A stretch of DNA of 64,000 nucleotides. Origin: Litoditis marina (Eukaryota; Nematoda; Chromadorea; Rhabditida; Rhabditidae). Shown here in pieces: positions 11,619 through 21,419 of this stretch; within the stretch, counting starts at the first letter, position 1, and each line of letters opens with the position of its first letter. A program made the position numbers and the translations under genes. The notes beneath the pieces are model-generated. The model ran no database searches and was not told where the DNA came from. It was given only the letters and a program-made list of their open reading frames with translations. The DNA lies in NCBI GenBank assembly GCA_964036275.1, contig OZ038437.1, positions 9,558,304 through 9,622,303 of the forward strand, read 5' to 3'.

Positions 11619-13479
11619 TTCCACGAGATTCGATGTGGGAGACAGCTCTAGCTGACTTTTATGCTTGGGAAAATGCTGTAAAGCGACGCTTGACCAAGAT
11701 GTATTACCTTCATTTTTGAACACATTTGAGATGTGAGTCAGCAAATTTAAAATGTGAGTCAGCGCATTACACTACAGTATTTGCTAGAAACGAAAAAAAC
11801 TATCGCGGCTCAATGAACAGTCGACTTGAAACTGGATAGAATCTTTTCATGAAGCTCGCTCAAAAAATAGTAGGGCTCATTCGTTTTTCCGCAACATTGT
11901 TTTAGCGTGATTTATGTTGCGAAATATTGATTCAGCAGTTACAAAACTCGTGTATTTTTACTTCGGACTTCGTTGCTTGGACAGCTAAGTTTAGGAAGTT
12001 GTGATTTTTTTTCTGTTTTCGAAAAATTTCACTCGGACTTGGTTAATTTTGTCGAACTTGAACCATTTTAACCAACAATGCACAAGGATTCTGTTAGGAC
12101 AAATGAACTACAGGTGAACTCCTATCACACCCATCTTTTACTACTAGTATACTGCCAGTTTTTCTGTAGTAAGGAGTAGAACCACAGTTCTACTTCCACC
12201 TAACTCCTAGTAAGGTGGTAGTCAGCTACCTATTTTATCTGTAGTAAAATTCTATTAAAAAACAGAAATAAATCTCCTATAAACCACAAATTTGAAGTTC
12301 TAATTTGATTAGGGCAAAACGTAAACAAAGAGGTATTAGTGTGAAATTCGTGTGCATACGAGCAGTAATGACCAGAGGAGTGTTAGTTAATCACCATGTT
12401 GTAGGCGTGAAGAACGGAGCAGTGCTACGTACACATGATTAACTATACATCACTGTTCATTCTCTCTTATGGCCTGCTTCCAATTTTCCTCATTCACCTG
12501 GGCTTTCATCTATCTACAAAATTACACCAAAATCCAAGTATTACACCAAAATCCAAAATACTGCTCTGATATTGTACTGGTGATTATTCGCGATTACAAA
12601 GGAAGGGGAATAGAAATAGGTCGAGAACCAAGCCTTTTATTAGCCAAACTATCATAAGGAAAATGTATCTTTTGATATAGCTTTTGATCAAATAGTGGAT
12701 TGTGTTTTCGAACACACAACTTCAATTTCAATCAAAACAAAAATTGGAATACATATCTAAAACATTTTTCAAATTCATGATACGCTTGCAAACTTTTCGC
12801 GAGCAAATTGTGCGCGTCTCCATGAAAATGTGCTACATGCTTTTGATTACGCGTTACTGCCGTACACAAGTTCTCACAAAAACAAACTTGGAAAATTTTC
12901 ATCAATTCCAATTGTTTTGTTCATTTTTCGTTCTCATGTGTCCACTAATAACTCAAATTATCAAATTAAAGACGTACGGTCCCTTTAAAGATGGAAAAAT
13001 AGTTGGAACTGTGAACACAGTACGGATGGTACAGGGAGAGGTATCATGAAGAATAATACTATACGGCAACAAATGTAATTTAAAATTACATAAATGTGTA
13101 AAAATATGTGACATACGGTAACTATGGTAGCAGTTTTGTCGTCACTCGCAAGCAACCTATTAACAACTTAGTAGGAAGTTAGTAGCAACTTGTATTTTTT
13201 CTCAAACTCAAGATAGTTGTTCAGTAACCGTTTGATAGTAACTTGTTAGCCATTTACTGAACTGCCAAATCACTAATATATGGCTACTAAATTATTTTTT
13301 ACAGTACTTGCTAGTAGTTTTGATCGAACCGCCAATATGTAGCAAATGGTTCACAAGTCTAGCATAATATAGTTCTTTATTTGCATTATTAATAATGTAA
13401 AAAGGAGTTTTGTTCGTATTTTATCAATCAGAGAAACGATTTCCACTCAATTATTATTAGCAACAACTGGGCTATAATC

Positions 13480-15600
13480 CAGATGACACCAACTAATTAA
13501 TTTTCCAAAATTCACGATCTCCTGCGAGAAGTTTGTGTTGTAAAGATAGTCGTTTGACTAGAGTTCTGGTCAAGTATTTTTCTGAGTAAACACAGCCTCT
13601 GTTAGTATTGCGGGGAACAATTGAGTTGTAAAGACAGTCATTCAGTTATTGGTCAATCACTCTTGTGAGTCACCTGAGCTTTCGAGCTTGTTTTCGAGAA
13701 ATGGCTGAGTTACAAAAAAAGTCATCGACAATTAGAATCAATATTTGAGTCGTATTTGCAACCAATTGGTATGTGTGTTATGAGGCACTACATACCGTGT
13801 TGCTCCCGGAATGAAACGCCATAACTACAAATTCAGCGAGAAATGAAGAAATACATCGTGTAGTACTGCTTTCGAAACAGTACTCCTTATGTGTGTGAGC
13901 TCATTTCTCATATGGTCAGCGTCCGGGTTAGGTGAAACCAACGTCTTTGATACCTTGACGTCGTATTCATATTGAAGATTGAAAAAAAAACTGTTTTAGC
14001 AATCAACAAAAACACTTTTCAGCAAAGGTGCCTGTTCAGAAAATGACTTCAAATTCTGGACACCATCATGACGTTTGTGGGGGTCTAACAGTCGTTTTCG
14101 TACTAAATAACTTCTCCCCATATTTTCTTCTCGCTGTTTGTGCAACTTTCTGGCAACAGGCGCGCACTAGGGTTGTTAATCGAGTTTGAAATTTCGAGTT
14201 TTCGAGTTTCGAGTTTTTCGAGTTTTGGGAAAAAACGAGTTTTTCGAGTTTCGAGTTATTCGAGTTTTGGGAATTTCGAGTTTTTCGAGTTCGAGTTTTC
14301 AGCGTTTCAAGAAAAACCGAGTTTTCGAGTTTCGAGTTGAACTCGAAAAACTCGATTTTCGAGTTTCGAGTTTGGTCGTTAAGTTTTAGGATTTTATCGA
14401 GCTAAACAAATGAGAATTTTTTTGAGAAATTCTGATTTATTTCATATGATTATGCGAGAATCGTGACAAAAGAAGCATTTCATGTTGGAAATAGCAAAAA
14501 AAGTGCTCTGAAACGCTCATTCGTACATTATTTCTGACTTGGGACGAGGCCAAACTCGAAACTCGAAAACTCGAATTTTCGAGTTTCAAAAATTTCGAGT
14601 TTTTCGAGTTTCGAGTTCTTCGAGTTTGGAGAAAAACCGAGTTTTTCGAGTTTTGAGTTACTCGAGTTTTGGAGATTTCGAGTTTTTCGAGTTTCGAGTC
14701 GAACTCGAAACTCGAAATTTCGAGTTATTTCGAGTTTTTTCGAAATTCGAGTTTGGCTTTAACAACCCTAGGCGCGCACATTCTTTGATCGTTGAAGTGT
14801 AAACAAGAACTGCAAGTAACTGGGTTTTTGCAGTTAAAAAAAGGAATTACAAAGCAAAAAATGCTTTCTACTCCGAGCTTTGCAGAGCTCCAATTTAGCT
14901 TTAAACGGGTTTAGTTCAAAGCAAAAAACTGAACTAAAATACCATGAAGACAACTAGCCAGATACTTACAAACACAACATTCTCAATCGAATTTTCCGGT
15001 TTCAACATGTTCTCATGAAACCCAGAAAATCAATAATTCATTCATTCAAAAAATATGCATAGAGAACGTGTTTTTGAACAATTATAAATTGTCGCTGTGT
15101 CTGGTTTTACTTTAAACCAGAAAACTGAACAAAAATACCATCATAAGCTCATGGGGGATTGAAATCGAGCGGAACAGTTTGGCACCTACCGATTCCAACT
15201 ACTAAATTGACGATAGCCTTGTTCTTTGAATGAACCCGAACTGCTCAAAAACATACTTGTAGTTTGAATCTTGATTCTAATTTTCATAAGTTGTTCATCC
15301 AACATGTCATTCCAGTCAGTTCTCAAAAACGAGCTCGAAAGTTCGTGAGTCACAAGAGTGATTGATCAATAACTGAATGACTCTCTTTACAACACAAATT
15401 TTTTTACCAACATCTACAGAGGCTGTGGTGACTCGAAAAATGACTAAACGAAATTCTGGTGATTCAACCACTTTCTTTACAATACAAAAGCTTTCGCACA
15501 AGCTCGCGAGTTTCGGAAGGTTAGTGATCTGGCTAATGACCAGTAGAAACCTTCTCTGATATACAAAATACAAATAAATTATTTTACCTCACTACAGAAA
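13480..15600. mobile_element. DNA element with ~200-bp inverted terminal regions
   Basis: The region at about 13510-13710 matches the complement of about 15310-15560. Shared blocks include TTGTAAAGA-AGTC, ACAGCCTCTGT, and CATTCAGTTATTG-TCAATCACTCTTGTGA. The two arms bracket about 1.6 kb without a transposase ORF, so this is a non-autonomous inverted-repeat element. A related end (ACAACACAAATTTTTTCGCAAAC, then GTTTCGGAAAGAT) occurs alone at about 19790-19860. The interior contains a dispersed-repeat fragment (13745-13830) and a nested insertion (14168-14770). Confidence 0.6.
14168..14770. mobile_element. 603-bp TIR element of CGAGTTT repeats with 9-bp target duplication
   Basis: The ends are TAGGGTTGTTAA and its complement TTAACAACCCTA. 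The element is flanked on both sides by GGCGCGCAC (14159-14167 and 14771-14779), a 9-bp target-site duplication. The interior is almost entirely degenerate (T)TTCGAGTTT repeats in opposite orientation at the two ends (14178-14375 and 14550-14757), so it can fold back. A related sequence near 45480-45510 shows the uninterrupted site (CTGGCAGCAAGCGCGTAC followed by AATCTTTGGTC), which supports a true insertion. A 9-bp duplication is typical of Mutator-type elements, while the TAGGGTT end resembles hAT ends (which give 8 bp), so the superfamily is open. There is no transposase. Confidence 0.8.
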
Positions 15601-16030
15601 AACGTTTACATCGTTAATATTGATAATTCATCAACAACCGGTTTTGACAGTACAGTGACCGTCATTACTCACACCCGAGATGAAGGCCAATAGTTCATTC
15701 TAGGAAAAATTGCTTGGAATTAAGGTGATTTGTTTTGGACAGCATAGTACCATAGTATAAGAAAAATTTAACGAAGACAAACTGTACTATACAAAGAAAA
15801 ACTGTACTATGTTGAAACATCTTCGGCATTCTGATAACGATTTGCTACATAAATGAAGTGTTTCACACTCTCGTAGCATCTACATCTACCGAATTCGGCA
15901 AACACTACCATTTGCCATCGGTAACAGAAGAGTGAAGATGTTCTACACTTTTTGCTCTCTAGAACTGTTTATCTCCAAGTCAAATAGTTTAACTACCGGC
16001 TGTTGCATCAGTTGCGGGGTGACTCAAGAA
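15601..16030. other. Intergenic, no gene seen
   Basis: AT-rich sequence between the long-TIR element and the crystallin promoter. It contains a short direct repeat of ACTGTACTAT (15780-15810), and nothing else is recognised. Confidence 0.5.
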
Positions 16031-16037
16031 TAGTGTG

Positions 16038-16045
16038 TATATAAA
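16038..16045 (+). promoter_or_regulatory. TATA box of crystallin-like gene
   Basis: TATATAAA about 275 bp before the start codon. The gap matches a transcribed outron that would be removed by trans-splicing at 16308. Confidence 0.5.
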
Positions 16046-16298
16046 CCTCTGCCAAATCAGTATGCATCCCACTTTTTCCTCAGCTTACAGCCACTTACTC
16101 TCTCTTTGCTTGTAATGGAAACTTTACGCTGTTCTGCACATTATAGTCTGTCACACTCCCCATGTTTTGCGAATCCTAATAATCTAACGGTATCACAGAA
16201 ACTTTAAACGTAGAAACATCCTATTTGTTCGGTTAAACCTCGTTTGTTTTCCGTTCAATGTGTTCTTCTCTGAGATATCAACTACAGTCTCATTTTAC

Positions 16299-16308
16299 TT
16301 TTTTCCAG
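16299..16308 (+). promoter_or_regulatory. Probable spliced-leader acceptor
   Basis: A pyrimidine tract ending TTTTTTCCAG, followed by ACA and the start codon. No upstream coding exon is seen, so this acceptor is best explained as a trans-splice site, as is usual in nematodes. A 5' UTR cis intron is the alternative. Confidence 0.5.
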
Positions 16309-16311
16309 ACA

Positions 16312-16891
16312 ATGATGTTCGTACTCCTTCTTGCTGCTCTTATCCCCCTCTCTTCGGCTTCATCCGCGTTCCTTGACAAAAACGACTGTCGTACCGCGGA
16401 CCACAACTGTGCCGTGATGTGGACTGATAGCAACTGTCGAGGAGAACCATTCTACATGGTTTCGGGAGGCAGAAGTATCAATATGGTGGAACTGAAGAGA
16501 AAGGTGGGTTCATGGTAATAATTATTGTAATCTAGATGTTAAAGGCACTTTTAACTGAGTTTCTCATGGGATATGGGTAATAATGTTCAAGATCCTATGG
16601 TAGCTTCTACTGTAGCCAACTCATTTTGGTATAAAAAACAAATAGGTCATATTCCCAACCACAAAACTCGAAACTGTTATTGAACTATTGGTTCCAATTA
16701 CAAGTTTTTCAAAAACAAGCTAATCCGTTTTCACCACATACTTTCAGGTATCGAGCACTTTTGTAACAGAAGGTTGTACTCTACATATGTTTGATGACAA
16801 GAACTTCGCCGGAAATACCTACACTCTGACCGGGGGATATACCGACATGACCGGCAATGCCGAAACCGGAAGTGTCAAATGCGTGTGTTAA
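16312..16891 (+). CDS. Secreted single-domain beta/gamma-crystallin-like protein
   Basis: Two exons, 16312-16503 and 16748-16891, with GTGGGT donor and CTTTCAG acceptor (phase 0); the product is 111 residues. The signal peptide (MMFVLLLAALIPLSSAS) is followed by about 93 mature residues with six cysteines. Exon 2 carries a clear Greek-key motif: aromatic HMFDDKNFAGNTYTLTGGY, then an acidic/glycine stretch and a Ser-Val-Lys-Cys end. Exon 1 holds a more divergent first motif (AVMWTDSNCRGEPFYMVSGG). One intron between the two motifs is usual for this fold. Extracellular single-domain members bind calcium or act as defence or structural proteins; here the role is not known. AATAAA at 16906 supports the 3' end. 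An upstream in-frame ATG at 16258 lies before the splice acceptor and is rejected. Confidence 0.8.
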
Positions 16892-16905
16892 AATCAAGTT
16901 GCGTG

Positions 16906-16911
16906 AATAAA
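16906..16911 (+). terminator. Polyadenylation signal of crystallin-like gene
   Basis: AATAAA 15 bp after the stop codon, followed by a T/G-rich stretch. Confidence 0.7.
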
Positions 16912-17239
16912 GCTGTTCTGTTCATTTCTGAATGTTCCGTGGCAGAAAATCTCGAGTTAGAAATACACATCACTAAAGGCTGAGTGTACCTTCCAGCGTT
17001 ATCGCACGGGTAACCGTACATAATCTTTTAACCTTCCCAACTCATTCGATCGACTCTCCCTTCCAAAGAAAACGAAGCCAGAATTTGGACGAAACCTACC
17101 CCCGCCTAATGCAACATGTCGAACAAGTTAGGAAGAAAACTTTGTACATAATTCTATTCATATTCACAAACCAATGAAGTCAGATGTCCACTGGTGATGA
17201 ACTACGTCGTTCACAGTTTTTTTTCAACTGGAAGAAACA

Positions 17240-17790
17240 TAGTTGTTCGTTTACACTAGTGTAGTTTGCGTGGAACATTAGCCAGTAACAAAGTAGGCAG
17301 AACAAGAGAAGTACAAAATTCGGGAACTATATTGCAAACAACATTTCTGGATTGTTCAACTACCTCCATTTCTGTTTGACGGTTGGTGTCGGCTGGATTT
17401 GGTTGCGTTGTAGTTTGGTCGGCGACCTCACCTTGAACGGCGTCTTGTTTTGGTTGTCTGGCAATGAATCCGGCTTTCCGCTGGTCCTGGGTCTCAGAAT
17501 TACCCACATGAAAAGTTGACATAGAAGCATCAGATTTCATTACATTGGAAAGAGCAATTAGACGAGGAAAAGGATCACCATTTTTGATAGAAACTTCGAG
17601 TGGACGAGATAAAGCATATTGACGTGGTTTTCTCAAACGGTGGAGAATTGGGACATAAGATGGAGAGATGGACACCAAATTGCAAATTGCATTCGCCTTT
17701 TTCTTTGTTGTGGAATCCTCTGGGAGACCATAAAGAGTGAGAAATCGGCGATCGTTTCAGATGTTGAGATTCGGTCAGGTCTCATCCAAG
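17240..17790 (-). pseudogene. Degraded LINE ORF1-like fragment
   Basis: The minus strand encodes a 140-codon open stretch (17678-17256) and, upstream of it, a match to the same region of the ORF1 at 40398-41372. Shared features are the LHRLxKPRQ motif, FPRLIxLSxxMKSxxSMSTFHV, QRKAGFxARQ and the start of the acidic/threonine-rich segment. Upstream of the apparent ATG the similarity continues in DNA (17690-17765) but in a disrupted frame, so the 5' part is broken. It ends before the C-terminal region. It is more diverged from the 41-kb copy than the array fragments are, so it is an older insertion. Confidence 0.7.
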
Positions 17791-17849
17791 CAGAGTTTGG
17801 TTACTGTGTTTTTTATCAGGTTTTCTTCATTACAGGATCATTGTGAGAA

Positions 17850-18740
17850 AAAAGTCATCCGTTCGACTGAAATAACACGTTCACATATTCTGATTTTGAC
17901 GGAAAACCAGGTCCGAAGTATCACGTTCTGTGGATGATTATTGTAATGAATAATGAGGACACGGATCAACCTAGGGTATAGAATAACACTTTGTAACAAA
18001 TGTATGTGGTTTTGCCAGCCTTGTTGTTTACAGTACTATTACACCTGGCTCTTTCATATATTTTTCGAAATTACCCTTTCTACATTCATTGTATACCTGT
18101 TCAAGATCTCATCGTCTGTACCACAGTTGCTTTTCATAGTGTGGCGGTCGTTTATGAATCAATCGGGAAATTCCGTATTGAAGTTTTAGTGTTTTATGTT
18201 TTTTTCTCCTTCTTCGTTTTTTGTATAAGATGGAGCTAGAACGTCGGTTTTCAGTTGCGGCAGTCCGTTCATAGAAATCTGAAATAGATTGTTGCATCAG
18301 CAGTGTTGGATATTTCCAAAGCAAGCGTATACGATGTAGGACCTGTCCTGTCTGTACTTTGATCAAACGATGTATCGAAATCAATTACAACTAAGATTTG
18401 GTAACCTGTGTCTATCACATGTGCGGTAATAGATACCGCACAAATAGATGCACACTCTCTTAAATTCTCCTTCTTGGGCCGTTTTCAAACTATCAATCAC
18501 CCCGAGTTGCGAGGAAAGTGCAACTACAAACAACTACCACTATAAACTCTACATCGAACTTTCTAAAAACTACATTGAATTTTAGAAAAAAACGTGGTTC
18601 TCAGTTGTGAAAGAATCATCAATGGACATTCCGTTCTACGCATATGGTCATGGAGGGCTAAATATGATAACAAATGGTAGTCGTGACATACGTACCCAAA
18701 GACCTCTGTAGTTGATTTTTACTAAATACCGGAATAAAAC
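17850..18740. other. Intergenic, no gene seen
   Basis: Low-complexity AT-rich DNA. Several overlapping short frames on both strands lack motifs, splice context or repetition elsewhere, and no promoter or RNA gene is recognised. Confidence 0.4.
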
Positions 18741-18744
18741 TGCA

Positions 18745-19510
18745 GTGATTCTCTTACGACAAGTAAACTACTAGTGAATTCCTACCACACCCCTATTCTA
18801 CTACTAGTAAACTACTAGTTTTCTTGTAGTAATGTAGGCGTAGGGGAGGAGTTAAACTATAGTTCTACTTCTACCAAACTACTAGTCAGATGGTAGTCAG
18901 CTACTAGTTTCTGTGGTAAAAGTCAATTTTGAAAAATAAAAACAAAAATAAAAATAAATTATTTTTTAGGGACATAATATCCTATAACTAGTTATGTGAC
19001 CCTCCATTGCATTAGTCTGCTGTTTACCATGTTTTGCACCATACGGGACTCGAACTCTCGAGCTCTCGCTTCTGAAGCGAGACACTTACCACTGCGCCAC
19101 GCTGCTGATGTCAGAAGACGCGCCACAATCGTATACGATTACAGGCGCGCTTCACCGCTTAGCGCTCACCATGGAATGACGTGAATGCGCCAGGAGCCCT
19201 AACAAAAAACCTTATATTTAAGCCCGTTCCATAGTAGCACTAATTCGATAGAAATTTTTCCAAATTATGAATGTTCAACACTTTCTTGCCTAATTAGAGT
19301 ACTACAGGTTTCCGAATCAAATGCCTTCAAATCACTGTGATTTGACTTCTGTGGAGATAATGTAACGTTAAAAAAATAGTTTCAGACTGCCAAAATACAT
19401 TTTTTTTAATTTGACTAGTTTTCTACGAGGATACCCCTATTGCACTACAGGGGTACTCCTCCTTTACTACTACTACTAGTTTACTACGAGTTTACCTGTA
19501 GTCCCAGATT
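18745..19510. mobile_element. ACTACTAGT-rich inverted-repeat element with internal tRNA-like sequence
   Basis: The left part (18755-18920: AAACTACTAGTGAATTCCTACC, then repeated ACTACTAGT) and the right part (19410-19505, opposite orientation, ending TACGAGTTTACCTGTAGTCC) are related by inversion. Both are related to the 150-310 portion of the 4-kb units (ACTACAGGTGAACTCCTATC). A tRNA-like sequence sits between them. It has no transposase. The extremities were not fixed because the arms are diverged. Confidence 0.5.
19036..19105 (-). tRNA. tRNA-like sequence (CAG loop), probably a tRNA-derived repeat
   Basis: A 70-nt minus-strand fold. The acceptor arms GCAGCGT/ATGGTGC have one mismatch. The A box is TGGCGCAGTGGTAAG. 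The anticodon stem CTCGC/GCGAG is perfect with loop TTCAGAA (anticodon CAG). The B box GTTCGAGTCCC lies in a T arm with one mismatch. A CAG (Leu) tRNA should have a long variable arm, and this one is short, so it is more likely a pseudo-tRNA or SINE head than a working tRNA. Confidence 0.45.
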
Positions 19511-19514
19511 TCCT

Positions 19515-21300
19515 ATGTGGATCTCGAAACGAGCCATGTTTCATGTGTTGCGAGCAAGTACACAGAGGATGCCGTCAATTTTGAATTAGAAATGTATGAC
19601 TAGAAAAATAGAGTTAAATAGAGAATATTTGTATCTATATATTTTTCATAGACAAGCGCATTTGAGTCACAAAATTGATTGGCCAATAAAATACCTGAGT
19701 TTACAGTTCAATCGTTTCCACCAACTTTCACAAAACCTGTGATGGCTCAGAAAGTTGTTTGTACAGAAGTGTAGTATCCAACGTGTTTTTGTTTTTACAA
19801 CACAAATTTTTTCGCAAACTATCTTTAGTTTCGGAAAGATCTACAACTGTTGTTATCTGGTTAAAAGTCGATGACGGGTAAGAATCGTTTCTCTGATTGA
19901 AACAATACGCACAATGTTTTTCACGAAACCTAGAAAGAAGTTTACATCAGTGCTAGTGAAAATCGCTCAAATACCAATCTAAAACATGGAATTGATCGAT
20001 AAAACAAAGGGGTTTTGCTCGGGGTAAGAACTGTCAAACAACAGGTAGAAGCATTAATAAAAACATTAAAAAAAACGAAAAAATGAAAACTTTTTAATAG
20101 AAACGTAGTCACGTAAACGTGAGTGTTTTTTGCCCCACACGAAGTGATCAACGACGAGAAAGTGTTCAGAACTATAACCAACTTCAACACAGAATTTTGG
20201 GTACCAACTCGGTTGGCACTAGTTCTTATTTCACCATTGTCATCATCTTGCGAATAATCATTATAATCACTCTTTTGCCACTCACCACAACTCATTGTAG
20301 GGCGTACTGTATCGGTCTCTGGCACCCCACATCTCTCTCAGAGCAGAGGTCAATGCGGCGGCGGGACTTGCAAAAGCCACAGTTTTGCGAACAATCGCTA
20401 AGATGAGGGGGTGATAAACACACTAAACACACCCCTGTATGCTCCACTAGCTGTTTTATCTGTTGGAAATTTGGAGCTTTCCTGCAATCGACCGCGTTTT
20501 GGTTGTAGTATCCAAAAAACTACACCCTCTCCAGAACAAATCACTGTTCACTTTATGTTTATAGTTTACTTATGTTACACTTCTCGTGCATGTCTGCAGT
20601 TGTATGTACTTCCTACATTTACAGTTTTATCGCGAGCACGCGTAGATATCGTCATCAGAGTGTATTGTTTATTTACTTTATCATTCGGTTCGAAATGAGT
20701 TTTAACGCTGAAATAATTCATTTCTGAGGAAATCCTATTTCATTACCAGATGTAGTACGTAATGGGTAATGGGCAACAAACTTTTCTAGCACAAAAGAAG
20801 TGTGTAGATTCTGGTGCAATTATCGCATCCGCTCTGATAGATTTCTGCCAAGTGCGAGCCGGAAGGTCGGGTTGGCAGCGGGCAGTCATCCGGCTCGCCG
20901 CGGACAACCCCAACCAGCTCACGATCGACCTCCCCGCGCATTTGTGCAACACGTACTAAATACGGCGCTACCAAATACGTGCTGGCGACCCTTCGAGAAA
21001 CAAATCAGGGCACAAGCATTCAGCCCGTATGCGCTCTGGCAAATGAACTCTTGAAGTTTTACCTTCTTTGAGAGTTCTATTGCCTAAAAGCCAAGAAAGA
21101 TATGTTTTTTCGAAAACATTTTGGTGAGCAAATACTTTCGTTTTGCTTTCTATCAAATACTTTTCTATTAAAAATTATTTTTTCAGATCTGAAACAGAAA
21201 TTGAATAAACGGTTATATAGTTTCAATAAGTAGTGTTTTCAACTTCTAATTGAATGAAAAGAACTGGTAAGTGAAAAACGTGTGATATTCGGCTGTGTTG
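19515..21300. other. Intergenic, no gene seen; GC-rich patch at 20845-20950
   Basis: Mostly AT-rich. A fragment at 19790-19860 resembles the end of the long-TIR element at 13.5-15.6 kb. The patch at 20845-20950 is strikingly GC-rich and open in several frames, but no protein family or splice context is recognisable; it may be a relic of the same kind as the GC-rich TIR element at 21307. Confidence 0.4.
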
Positions 21301-21306
21301 ATTTGA

Positions 21307-21417
21307 TAAATTTTGCCGGGTGCCAGCCCGTTTGTTGACGGCGGCGGGCACATTTGTAAAAACGGAAGTTATCCGTCTGGCACCGCGCAGCAATCGGGCG
21401 CGCGCCGGGCAAAATTC
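21307..21417. mobile_element. Short GC-rich TIR element
   Basis: It begins AATTTTGCCGGG and ends GCCGGGCAAAATT, with GC-rich stems (GTGCCAGCCC and GGGCGCGC) that can pair imperfectly. About 110 bp long, in an AT-rich background, with no ORF. It is probably a MITE; a target duplication was not resolved. Confidence 0.45.
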
Positions 21418-21419
21418 TT

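Larger units (their letters stand above)
1..13478 (+). repeat. Tandem array of ~3.96-4.00 kb units (three full, fourth truncated)
   Basis: The block beginning CAGTTACAAAACTCGTG recurs at 1, 3977, 7936 and 11936, giving units of 3976, 3959 and 4000 bp. The units are nearly identical over their whole length. Each contains, in order, an unidentified ORF relic, an insert with GCGTTATGTT repeats, a 5'-truncated retrotransposon ORF1, and a secreted-peptide gene on the minus strand. Unit 4 stops matching at about 13478, exactly where units 1-3 begin the GCGTTATGTT insert. The end of unit 3 keeps a stretch of about 24 bp (11895-11920) that is missing at the unit 1/2 and 2/3 junctions but present in the inverted copy near 39250. 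Unit 3's end therefore looks ancestral. The window starts inside the array, so more units probably lie to the left. Confidence 0.95.

Noticed and set aside
16258..16311. Upstream in-frame ATG extending the crystallin-like protein
   Set aside because: It lies before the splice acceptor at 16308 and would bury the signal peptide behind a polar, aromatic stretch.
20743..21156. Cluster of overlapping ORFs on both strands around a GC-rich patch
   Set aside because: Openness follows from GC-rich composition; frames conflict and none shows a motif.
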